A DNA stretch of 7,457 nt from Desulfobacterales bacterium (GTDB lineage Bacteria; Desulfobacterota; Desulfobacteria; Desulfobacterales; C00003060), in the NCBI GenBank assembly GCA_030613145.1, contig JAUWMM010000081.1, forward strand, positions 1 through 7,457, given 5' to 3'. Each line of letters opens with the position of its first letter. Position 1 is the first letter of the stretch. Shown piece by piece: positions 1-5,669 of this stretch. Position numbers and translations under genes: made by a program. A model generated the notes under the pieces. It did not search any database. It was not told where the DNA came from and saw nothing but the letters and a program-made list of their open reading frames with translations.

Positions 1-58
1 GATCAAGTCCTTCCGACCACTTCTACATGATATAGTCATGGACTCAATCCTCTTAACT

Positions 59-239
59 AGTTTCCATCCATAAATGGCCCTTTTCCGCAATCCCTGCCTG
101 AGGCAGGCAAGTCGGCGTCAATCAGCCGGAGGCTGACAAGACTGCGGAGTTGCTTGTGCGACGTACCTCGGTACGCCTCCGCGCAACCCCTTGTTTCCCT
201 TGACCTTGCGGAAAATTGCTCATTTCTGAATTGGAAACT
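59..239. repeat. MITE-like inverted-repeat element with internal hairpins
   Basis: The ends are imperfect inverted copies: AGTTTCCA at 59-66 mirrors TGGAAACT at 232-239, AAATG at 73-77 mirrors CATTT at 221-225, and a perfect 10-base arm TTTTCCGCAA (81-90) mirrors TTGCGGAAAA (206-215). Three hairpins lie inside: TGCCTG/CAGGCA (95-100/104-109), TCAGCC/GGCTGA (122-127/131-136) and CGTACC/GGTACG (162-167/170-175). The last is enclosed by GCGGAG/CTCCGC (144-149/177-182). The architecture resembles a non-autonomous MITE or a large REP-type element. No transposase gene is present and no clear target-site duplication is visible. An 85-codon open frame across it on the minus strand is best explained as a by-product of the repeat. 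Confidence 0.6.
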
Positions 240-244
240 TACGC

Positions 245-284
245 TTGTGCCCATTGAGTTTTTACTATTCATGGATGGGCACAA
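245..284. repeat. 10-bp perfect inverted repeat (hairpin)
   Basis: TTGTGCCCAT at 245-254 pairs perfectly with ATGGGCACAA at 275-284 around a 20-base loop. The right arm overlaps ATGGATGG (271-278), which is also the reverse complement of CCATCCAT (64-71) at the left end of the neighbouring element. TAGTTT (58-63) is likewise mirrored by AAACTA (283-288). The hairpin may therefore be the outer right end of one larger element spanning about 58-288. No T-run follows on either strand, so it is not a typical intrinsic terminator. Confidence 0.55.
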
Positions 285-339
285 ACTATAGGATACTTGA
301 TCATATTCTTTCACGAATAAGCAGGATGGAGTCGAAACA

Positions 340-402
340 GATGCTGGTTACTGGAGGCTGGATTCAAGGTCATCCAGTATCAAGAATCCAGTAACCAGTA
401 TC
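340..402. repeat. Inverted repeat of the CTGGTTACTGG / CCAGTAACCAG family
   Basis: CTGGTTACTGGA (344-355) is a perfect 12-base inverted copy of TCCAGTAACCAG (387-398). GAT/ATC extends the arms at the outside (340-342/400-402). A second stem, CTGGAT/ATCCAG (358-363/372-377), sits inside. The same words (CTGG, TACTGG, CCAGTATC) recur at 955-1044. It lies about 75-140 bases past the stop codon of the cobalamin-subunit gene on the minus strand and could act as a transcript 3'-end structure, but there is no T-run. The remaining bases 1-57 and 403-477 show nothing I can name. Confidence 0.55.
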
Positions 403-477
403 GGGTCATTAAAAGATCGAAAAGCCTGTCAAAACTTTTCAAATCAATAGCCAAAGTGATGATCGCTGACCGGGGGT

Positions 478-876
478 CTATGCAGAAACGGTCTGTTGTA
501 TGAATTGAACAATATCAGTTGTCGGTGTGCCGGGGCCAAACACTGCTTGAATACCGACATCTTTCAGGCTCTTAATATCTTCTTCGGGGATGATACCACC
601 GCCGATGACAATAATGTCTGTTGCCCCGGCTTCCTTTAGGAGTTCCATGACCCTGGGAAAAAGATAGTCGTGAGCACCTGAGAGCACGCTCATACCTATT
701 ACGTCCACATCTTCCTGGATAGCAGCCTGCACGATCTGCTCAGGGGTCTGCCGCAGCCCCGTATAAATCACCTCCATGCCTGCATCACGCAATGCACAGC
801 AGATGACCTTGATGCCCCGATCATGGCCGTCAAGGCCGGGCTTTGCAGCCAATACTCGAATCTTTTTCATAGGCAT
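478..876 (-). CDS. mcmA2: Methylmalonyl-CoA mutase, cobalamin-binding (small) subunit
   Basis: This 132-residue protein is a stand-alone B12-binding domain that pairs with the separate catalytic subunit encoded just upstream to form adenosylcobalamin-dependent methylmalonyl-CoA mutase (succinyl-CoA to (R)-methylmalonyl-CoA and back). The signature DxHxxG is present as DGHDRG at residues 16-21, so H18 should be the lower axial cobalt ligand ('base-off/His-on'). GMSVLSGAH (61-69) and IGGGIIP (91-97) line the nucleotide-tail pocket of the Rossmann-like fold. Length and motifs fit the split mutases of anaerobes and archaea. Two in-frame ATGs compete, at 876 and 870. Neither has a convincing Shine-Dalgarno sequence. 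The second gives MKKIRVL, which looks like the usual beginning of homologues, and the first may belong to the flanking repeat. The stop is TAG. Confidence 0.93.
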   Translation of the reverse strand: MPMKKIRVLAAKPGLDGHDRGIKVICCALRDAGMEVIYTGLRQTPEQIVQAAIQEDVDVIGMSVLSGAHDYLFPRVMELLKEAGATDIIVIGGGIIPEEDIKSLKDVGIQAVFGPGTPTTDIVQFIQQTVSA

Positions 877-1062
877 TGGTCAATAGTCACTGGTTATTAA
901 TATCAACAAAAGATCGTCGATGTTTGTAACATGTTGTTTTTGTATTTGTTACGGATGCTGGTTCCTGGTCGCTGGATACTGGAAGAACCGGAATCAAAAA
1001 TCAAGGATCATATATCCAGTATCAAGTATCAAGCATCCAGTATCAGTACTTTCTTAGGCATT
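877..1062. repeat. Intergenic CCAGTATC-type repeats between the two mutase genes
   Basis: This 186-base spacer has no gene. GATACTGGA (975-983) is an inverted copy of TCCAGTATC, which occurs twice as a direct repeat (1015-1023 and 1036-1044), with the related GATGCTGG at 954-961. GTAACA/TGTTAC (926-931/947-952) forms a weaker hairpin. The words match the inverted repeat at 340-402, so one repeat family flanks the small-subunit gene on both sides. ACCAGTGACTATTGACC, read on the minus strand just before the ATG at 876, resembles the same family. Confidence 0.5.
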
Positions 1063-2739
1063 TTACAGCGTCGACACCGCGGTGTACTCTCCAAATACAT
1101 CCCTTAGGGTATCGCAAATCTCTCCAAGTGTGGCATAGCACCTTACGGCTTCCATGATAGGCGGCATCAGGTTGTCATTTCCTTTTGCGCTTTTCTTAAG
1201 CTTTTTGATGGCAGTGGCAACCGCCACGTTGTCCCGCTTTGCCTTTAATTGTTTCAGTCCGGCAACCTGAGATTCCATAATGGCGGTATCCACGCGCAGC
1301 AGGTTTCTTGGGGGGACCGCCTCGTCCTGAAACTTATTCAAGCCTACCTGAATCTCTTCTCCGGCCTCCACGGCTTTCTGATATGCATAAGCACTTTCCT
1401 GGATTTCTCTTTGGATATAGCCCTGTTCGATGGCGGCCGCAGCGCCACCAATTTCATCAATCTTTTCGATGTATGTCTGGGCACGCTCTTCAATCTCGCT
1501 GGTCAGACGCTCCACATAAAATGAGCCGCCCAATGGATCGGCAGTGTTTGCGACCCCTGATTCATAAGCAATAACCTGTTGCGTCCTTACGGCTATTTGC
1601 ACGGCTTCTTCAGAGGGAAGGGAGAACGCCTCATCCATGGAATTGGTATGAAGGGACTGGGTGCCGCCAAGCACGGCCGAGAGGGCCGGCAGGGTGACCC
1701 TGATCACATTGTTTTGTGGCTGTTGAGCCGTGAGGGTGCATCCGGCAGTCTGGGTATGAAAGCGGAGCATAAGGGACTTGGGCGATTTGGCGCCGAATCG
1801 CTCTTTCATGATTTTGGCCCACAATCGCCGTGCTGCCCGGAACTTGGCTATCTCTTCAAAAAAATCCAGATGTGCATTGAAAAAAAAGGAAAGTCGTGGC
1901 GCAAAGTCATCGACCTTGAGTCCGGCCTGCAGGGCGGCCCCTACATAGGCGATCCCATTGGCCAGCGTAAAGGCCAGTTCCTGGACGGCAGTGGAGCCGG
2001 CTTCCCGGATGTGGTATCCACTGATACTGATGGTGTTCCAACTCGGTATGTTTTGAGAGCAGAAGGCAAAGATATCTGTAATAAGGCGCATCGAGGGGGC
2101 CGGTGGGAATATGAAGGTCCCCCGGGCGGCATATTCCTTCAGGATGTCATTCTGGATGGTGCCTTTCAATTTTTCACAACCAACGCCCTGCTTGTCTGCT
2201 GTCTGCACGTACATGGCCAGCAGGATTGCGGCAGGGGCATTGATGGTCATGGATGTGCTGACCTTGTTTAGGGGAATCCCGTCAAACAGGGCTTCAATGT
2301 CCCCGAGAGTATCAATTGCAACACCCACCTTGCCCACCTCGCCGCGGGCCATTGGGTGGTCTGAATCGTACCCGATTTGGGTTGGAAGGTCGAAGGCTAC
2401 ACTCAGGCCGGTCTGGCCCTGTTCCAGCAGGTACTTGTACCGTTTGTTGGACTCCTCTGCACTGGCAAAACCGGCATACTGCCGCATGGTCCAGAATCGC
2501 CCGCGATACATAGTGGGCTGCACCCCCCGGCAGTACGGATAACTGCCTGGAAATCCAAGATCCGTCAGATAGTCACACTTAGCTACAGAGAGCGGGCTAT
2601 AGACACGGTCTACCGGTATCCCTGAAAGCGTTTGAAAACTCTTTTTGCGCTCCGGGCGCTTGTCGAGGACTTTTTGTGTGTTTTCGTCCCAGGCAGCCGA
2701 AGATTTTTCAATTTTCTTTAACTTTTTTGAATCGTACAT
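1063..2739 (-). CDS. mcmA1: Methylmalonyl-CoA mutase, catalytic (large) subunit
   Basis: This 558-residue TIM-barrel subunit is the substrate-binding half of a two-protein methylmalonyl-CoA mutase. It lacks the C-terminal B12 domain of one-piece mutases (about 700 or more residues), which is supplied by the next gene. Catalytic residues as I number them are Y88 (in MRQYAGF), Q196 (TIQND), R206 (AARGT) and H243 (SGYHIREAG), each one position below Y89, Q197, R207 and H244 of the Propionibacterium enzyme as I recall it. The Tyr and Arg that hold the substrate carboxylate are both present, whereas isobutyryl-CoA mutases have Phe and Gln there; this supports methylmalonyl-CoA specificity. Other family blocks are [19 protein letters not shown] (111-129), [13 protein letters not shown] (327-339) and [11 protein letters not shown] (361-371). 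The ATG at 2739 is used; the sequence before it has no clear Shine-Dalgarno. The gene lies between the carboxyltransferase and the B12 subunit. Confidence 0.96.
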   Translation of the reverse strand: MYDSKKLKKIEKSSAAWDENTQKVLDKRPERKKSFQTLSGIPVDRVYSPLSVAKCDYLTDLGFPGSYPYCRGVQPTMYRGRFWTMRQYAGFASAEESNKRYKYLLEQGQTGLSVAFDLPTQIGYDSDHPMARGEVGKVGVAIDTLGDIEALFDGIPLNKVSTSMTINAPAAILLAMYVQTADKQGVGCEKLKGTIQNDILKEYAARGTFIFPPAPSMRLITDIFAFCSQNIPSWNTISISGYHIREAGSTAVQELAFTLANGIAYVGAALQAGLKVDDFAPRLSFFFNAHLDFFEEIAKFRAARRLWAKIMKERFGAKSPKSLMLRFHTQTAGCTLTAQQPQNNVIRVTLPALSAVLGGTQSLHTNSMDEAFSLPSEEAVQIAVRTQQVIAYESGVANTADPLGGSFYVERLTSEIEERAQTYIEKIDEIGGAAAAIEQGYIQREIQESAYAYQKAVEAGEEIQVGLNKFQDEAVPPRNLLRVDTAIMESQVAGLKQLKAKRDNVAVATAIKKLKKSAKGNDNLMPPIMEAVRCYATLGEICDTLRDVFGEYTAVSTL

Positions 2740-2867
2740 GGCAGCAAGTCCGCAGCTGAAAGCTCAAAGCTGACAGCTCAAAGGTAAAAGAAGCTTCCTG
2801 CCCTTTCAGCTTTGAGCCTTGTCTGCCCCGTGAAATGAACCACCTATTTCACCGGGGAGCTTTCAGC
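2740..2867. repeat. AGCTGAAAGCTC-type repeats and a hairpin between carboxyltransferase and mutase genes
   Basis: The spacer is composed of AGCT-centred words: AGCTGAAAGCTCAAAGCTG near 2754-2772 and ACAGCTCAAAGG after it, mirrored by CCTTTCAGCTTTGAGCC (about 2802-2818) and AGCTTTCAGCTCA up to 2870. The TGA stop of the carboxyltransferase (2868-2870) lies within the last word. Inside is a hairpin, CCCCGTGAAAT (2826-2836) with ATTTCACCGGGG (2846-2857), one bulged base and a 9-base loop. No T-run follows on the minus strand, so read-through into the mutase gene is plausible. Confidence 0.55.
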
Positions 2868-4418
2868 TCATAAAGGCAAATTGTCGTGTTTTTTCCTTGG
2901 CATACTGTCTTTCTTGTTTTTCAAGGACTCAAGGGCCCTGATCAGCTTGGGTCGCGTCTGCTCCGGCAAGATAATCTCATCAATATATCCTCTTTCTGCA
3001 GCGCGATATGGGCTCGCAAAGGTATTGCGGTACTCCTCGATCATTTCGGCCTCTTTTTTTGCAGGGTCCTCAGCAGCGCCGATCTCCTTCTTAAAGACAA
3101 CATTCACCGCCCCGTCAGGTCCCATGACCGCAACCTCTGCTGTCGGGTATGCATAATTAATGTCTCCCCAAAGGTGCTTGCTTGACATCACAATGTAAGC
3201 ACCGCCATAGGCCTTTCGGGTGATAACGGTAATCTTGGGCACCACTGCCTCGCAGTATGCATAAATGAGTTTTGCCCCGTGTTTGATGATTCCCCCGTAC
3301 TCCTGGGCCGTGCCAGGGAGAAACCCGGGGACATCACAAAAGGTGATGAGGGGAATGTTGAAGCAGTCACAGAATCGAACAAATCGGGCCCCCTTGATGG
3401 AGGCACTGATATCCAAACACCCGGCCAGGAAGGCGGGTTGATTGGCCACCACGCCGACCGGTTGGCCATTCAAGCGTGCAAAGCCGACGATGATATTCTG
3501 AGCACACCAGGCCTGTACCTCAAAGAATTGGTGGTCGTCCACTACCGAGTCGATAATCCGGCGCATGTCATACGGCTGTCTAGGACTTTCAGGAACAACT
3601 TCTCGAAGTCCCATGTCGGTTCGGCTCGCATCATCCGTGGGCTCAATACAAGGGGGCTTCTCGCGATAGTTTTGGGGCAGATAGGTTAAAAGCTCCCTTA
3701 TCATGGCCAGGACCTCTTGGTCGTCCTTGCCGGAAAAATGGGCAACCCCGCTTGTTGCATTGTGGGTCAGGGCACCACCCAGCTTTTCGGCGGTGACTTC
3801 TTCGTGGGTTACGGACTTAATGACCTGCGGGCCCGTGATAAACATATAGCTGGTTTTTTCTACCATAAAAATGAAATCTGTCAGGGCCGGAGAATAGACC
3901 GCGCCCCCCGCACAGGGTCCCATAATTGCCGAAATTTGTGGGATTACCCCGCTGCCCAGGACATTTCGCATGAAGATGTTGCCGTATCCAGCCAGGCTGG
4001 ACACACCCTCTTGTATGCGTGCCCCACCGGAATCGTTCAGACCGATAAACGGGGCGCCGTTCTTGCGGGCAAGGTCCATCACCTTGCAAATTTTGTCGCT
4101 CACGGCCAGGCTCAACGACCCCCCCAGTATTGTAAAGTCCTGGGCAAAGACATAGACTGGCCGGCCATTAATGCGGCCGTAACCTGTTACTACGCCGTCT
4201 CCCGGGAACCTTTTCTTGTCCAGCCCGAAATCCGTGGATTGGTGGAGGACAAACTTGTCGATCTCTTCAAAACTATCCTGGTCAAGTAGCTGATGAATCC
4301 GCTCTCTTGCCGTCCATTTCCCCTTTTTGTGCTGCACATCGATCCGGTCTTTGCCACCGCCCAGATCGGCCTCAGCGTTTTTTTCAACCAGGGCTTGTAT
4401 CCTGTCTGCATCTGCCAT
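2868..4418 (-). CDS. Biotin-dependent acyl-CoA carboxyltransferase (propionyl-CoA carboxylase / methylmalonyl-CoA decarboxylase family)
   Basis: This 516-residue cytoplasmic carboxyltransferase transfers CO2 between biotin and an acyl-CoA, most likely propionyl-/methylmalonyl-CoA given the mutase genes downstream. It has two crotonase-like halves. In the first, [11 protein letters not shown] (128-138) and [15 protein letters not shown] (167-181) form the acyl-CoA site. In the second, [13 protein letters not shown] (361-373) and [11 protein letters not shown] (401-411) form the biotin side. Length is normal for PccB, MmdA and the transcarboxylase 12S subunit, which share this fold and cannot be separated by sequence motifs alone. 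Residue 409 is Ile where actinobacterial propionyl-CoA carboxylases carry the specificity Asp, as I recall. The ATG at 4418 is preceded by GGAGA six bases upstream (4425-4429), the clearest ribosome site in the set. The C-terminal tail is Lys-rich. No biotin carboxylase or membrane decarboxylase subunit is in the window. Confidence 0.93.
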   Translation of the reverse strand: MADADRIQALVEKNAEADLGGGKDRIDVQHKKGKWTARERIHQLLDQDSFEEIDKFVLHQSTDFGLDKKRFPGDGVVTGYGRINGRPVYVFAQDFTILGGSLSLAVSDKICKVMDLARKNGAPFIGLNDSGGARIQEGVSSLAGYGNIFMRNVLGSGVIPQISAIMGPCAGGAVYSPALTDFIFMVEKTSYMFITGPQVIKSVTHEEVTAEKLGGALTHNATSGVAHFSGKDDQEVLAMIRELLTYLPQNYREKPPCIEPTDDASRTDMGLREVVPESPRQPYDMRRIIDSVVDDHQFFEVQAWCAQNIIVGFARLNGQPVGVVANQPAFLAGCLDISASIKGARFVRFCDCFNIPLITFCDVPGFLPGTAQEYGGIIKHGAKLIYAYCEAVVPKITVITRKAYGGAYIVMSSKHLWGDINYAYPTAEVAVMGPDGAVNVVFKKEIGAAEDPAKKEAEMIEEYRNTFASPYRAAERGYIDEIILPEQTRPKLIRALESLKNKKDSMPRKKHDNLPL

Positions 4419-4424
4419 AATATT

Positions 4425-4429
4425 TCTCC
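4425..4429 (-). promoter_or_regulatory. Shine-Dalgarno site for the carboxyltransferase gene
   Basis: GGAGA on the minus strand sits six bases before the ATG at 4418 and decides that start. It contrasts with the mutase genes, which have no comparable site. Confidence 0.6.
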
Positions 4430-4450
4430 AGCCTCATTATCTATCTAGTG

Positions 4451-4538
4451 CCTGAACGTAAAGTCATGTTCAGGAAAAATCCCTGGCCCAGACCTGGCCT
4501 AAGGCGAAACATCTTGTTTCAAGGAAGTCGCGCCAGGG
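4451..4538. repeat. Multi-hairpin segment in the leader of the carboxyltransferase gene
   Basis: Three stems lie in a row. CCTGAAC/GTTCAGG (4451-4457/4468-4474) is a 7-bp stem with a 10-base loop. CCCTGGC/GCCAGGG (4481-4487/4532-4538) is an outer 7-bp stem. GAAACA/TGTTTC (4506-4511/4515-4520) is an inner 6-bp stem with a 3-base loop. All are perfect. On the minus strand the segment ends about 30 bases before the start codon. It could be a dispersed repeat copy or a cis-acting RNA structure; I recognise no named riboswitch. Stem positions are read directly; function is unknown. Confidence 0.45.
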
Positions 4539-4543
4539 CGGGC

Positions 4544-4757
4544 CGAATATCGAAACATGAAATTCGAAATGGTTCGACTGGCTCACCATCCTGAGCGAAG
4601 TCGAAGGATAAATTCGAATACCAAATGACAAAATGACCGAAACCAAACTTGTTGGAAACTCTATGTTTTTGTCATTGGAGCATTATTATTTCTGTCATTG
4701 TTTGCGGCTGACGCCTTGAAAACAGCACGGATTTCGAAATTCGAAATTCGAATTTTT
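4544..4757. repeat. TTCGAA-type repeat block between biotin carrier and carboxyltransferase genes
   Basis: The block is bounded by runs of the palindrome TTCGAA: one copy at 4563-4568, one at 4613-4618, and three at exact 7-base spacing at 4733-4738, 4740-4745 and 4747-4752. Between them, CCAAATGACAAAA (4621-4633) is mirrored by TTTTGTCATTGG (4667-4678) with one bulge, and GTCATTG recurs at 4694-4700. The pattern resembles the AAATTCGAAT...AAATGAC repeats I remember from many anaerobe and metagenome-derived genomes. No gene is visible here. Confidence 0.55.
4573..4605. repeat. REP-like hairpin (TTCGAC...GCTCA...TGAGC...GTCGAA)
   Basis: TTCGAC (4573-4578) pairs with GTCGAA (4600-4605), and inside them GCTCA (4581-4585) pairs with TGAGC (4592-4596) around CCATCC. 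The core CTCAGGATGGTGAGC, read on the minus strand, matches a dispersed repeat I recall from many unrelated bacterial genomes. It sits inside the TTCGAA block as a separate element. Confidence 0.6.
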
Positions 4758-4784
4758 GACCGCAAAACCGGGGTTTTCGGTCAA
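4756..4784. other. Strong hairpin just after the biotin carrier stop codon
   Basis: TTGACCGCAAAACC (4756-4769) pairs with GGTTTTCGGTCAA (4772-4784): 13 base pairs with one bulged C. On the minus strand it begins 7 bases after the TAG stop of the biotin carrier. The next transcribed bases are AAAATTCG rather than a T-run, so it is not a textbook terminator. It may stabilise the 3' end of the biotin carrier message or allow partial read-through. Confidence 0.5.
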
Positions 4785-4791
4785 GCCCTAT

Positions 4792-5247
4792 CTATGCTTC
4801 TTCTATCACCATCAGGGTCTCATCGGTTGCAACCTTGTCCCCTACTTTGACCGCGATTGTCTTGACCGTTCCATTGACGGGAGAGGGGATCTCGTTTTCC
4901 ATTTTCATGGCTTCTATCTTAATAACGGGTTTGCCTGCCACCACTTCATCTCCGGTCGCTACCATGATGTCGAGAATCAGGCCGGGCATGGGCGCGGTCA
5001 CCTCCCCGCCTGACGTGGCCGATCGGACGGGGACCTGCGGAGGTTCCGGGGCGGTCGGCGTTGTCTTTTGTATACCAGGCCGGGCAGGCATCGATGTGGG
5101 GGAAGGTTTTGATGCTTCTTCTACACCCTTTTTGACTTCGATCTCGTATGGCTTGCCGTCCACCTTAACAAGGGCTCGCTTGCCATCAAACTTTTCAACA
5201 TCTACCTTGTAAGCTTTGTCTCCAACTGAAAGTTCAAATTTTTTCAT
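4792..5247 (-). CDS. Biotin carboxyl carrier protein (biotin/lipoyl-domain subunit)
   Basis: This 151-residue carrier holds covalently bound biotin and shuttles carboxyl groups to or from the carboxyltransferase encoded next. Residues 1-40 form a small beta-rich N-terminal segment (KFELSVGDKAYKVDVEKFDG), 46-80 a Pro/Ala/Thr/Ser-rich flexible linker, and 81-150 the biotinyl domain. The biotinylation motif EAMKMEN is at 112-118, making K115 the modified lysine, with the conserved APMPG loop at 85-89. The layout resembles the 1.3S transcarboxylase subunit and the gamma/biotin subunits of Na+-pumping decarboxylases more than the AccB of fatty-acid synthesis, but this is a judgement from layout. 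The ATG at 5247 has AGGA (5250-5253) close upstream and GGGAAG (about 5259-5264) further off. It is the first minus-strand gene after the divergent spacer. Confidence 0.93.
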   Translation of the reverse strand: MKKFELSVGDKAYKVDVEKFDGKRALVKVDGKPYEIEVKKGVEEASKPSPTSMPARPGIQKTTPTAPEPPQVPVRSATSGGEVTAPMPGLILDIMVATGDEVVAGKPVIKIEAMKMENEIPSPVNGTVKTIAVKVGDKVATDETLMVIEEA

Positions 5248-5277
5248 GCTTCCTACACTTCCCTGTTTTTTTCATCT

Positions 5278-5292
5278 TTGACAGGTTGTCAA
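5278..5292. promoter_or_regulatory. Palindrome TTGACA-ggt-TGTCAA in the divergent spacer
   Basis: A perfect 6-base inverted repeat with a 3-base centre lies 31-45 bases upstream of the biotin carrier start. Each arm also reads as a -35 hexamer (TTGACA) on its own strand, though no good -10 follows at 17 bases on either. It could be an operator or a leader hairpin. Confidence 0.3.
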
Positions 5293-5308
5293 ATCTTAAG
5301 TCAATGCC

Positions 5309-5337
5309 TTGTACGATAACGATTTTATCTGTATATT
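5309..5337 (+). promoter_or_regulatory. Candidate sigma-70 promoter for dksA and the PHP gene
   Basis: TTGTAC (5309-5314) is followed after 17 bases by TATATT (5332-5337) in an AT-rich stretch, predicting a start near 5344. The -10 matches consensus at five of six positions, the -35 at three. It would give a leader of about 325 bases before dksA. The minus-strand promoter for the biotin carrier probably lies in the same stretch, but I found no clear match. Confidence 0.4.
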
Positions 5338-5389
5338 AAATATTTACCATAATCGCCACATTTATCAAGTCCAAAGTCCGACAGTCCAA

Positions 5390-5538
5390 CCCGGAAATCG
5401 GTGCTTTGCTCAGCAGGGAAAAAGTGAAGCCTCCCTGTGCTCCCGCACGGGGCATTCTGGCGAAGGCGAGTATCCCCACATTCCAAGGAATCGCACCGGC
5501 CAAAATTCAAGCGATGACTATGCGCCGGGGATGTTTTT
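5390..5538 (+). ncRNA. Candidate structured leader or small RNA upstream of dksA
   Basis: The 422-base gap between the biotin carrier and dksA contains nested pairing: CCCGG/CCGGG (5390-5394/5525-5529), CGGTGC/GCACCG (5399-5404/5493-5498), and inside these CCCTGTGC/GCACGGGG (5433-5440/5445-5452, one G-T pair, 4-base loop) and ATTCC/GGAAT (5480-5484/5487-5491). A T-run (5534-5538) follows the outer stem after GAT. AGTCC is repeated three times just before it (5368-5387). I do not recognise 6S, SRP, RNase P or a known riboswitch. An overlapping plus-strand frame looks non-coding. The structure was found by eye and is unproven. Confidence 0.3.
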
Positions 5539-5669
5539 ACCTGTGTTTTTCCCTTTACAAGGGGTATTTCGTATGATAAATACATCGCTTTTAAATCGAG
5601 TGACTTTGCTTTTCATCCTAATTGGGTTGGAGCAGAGCCTTAAGGTTCATTTTTTTGGCAGGTTTTATA

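Noticed and set aside
245..284. Intrinsic terminator for the minus-strand genes
   Set aside because: The stem is strong, but no T-run follows on either strand and it is about 190 bases beyond the last stop codon.
57..314. 85-codon open frame on the minus strand
   Set aside because: It runs through an inverted-repeat element and its hairpins, has no recognisable domain, and its composition follows the repeat. Treated as a by-product of the repeat.
340..1044. CRISPR array suggested by recurring CCAGTATC units
   Set aside because: Units are short, in both orientations, irregularly spaced, and interrupted by the mutase small-subunit gene; there is no uniform repeat-spacer pattern.
1579..2271. 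Long plus-strand open frame (230 codons) antisense to the mutase catalytic subunit
   Set aside because: The opposite frame encodes conserved mutase motifs throughout; the antisense frame shows no family features and is a codon-bias shadow.
3717..4289. 190-codon plus-strand open frame antisense to the carboxyltransferase
   Set aside because: It mirrors well-conserved carboxyltransferase sequence and has no independent features.
5378..5500. 6S RNA, SRP RNA or cobalamin riboswitch in the divergent spacer
   Set aside because: I could not match the hallmark sequences or architecture of these RNAs, so only an unnamed candidate structure is reported.
5622..5669. Upstream TTG start for dksA adding 16 residues
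   Set aside because: The added residues are hydrophobic and unlike the family, while the ATG at 5670 has a better-placed ribosome site.
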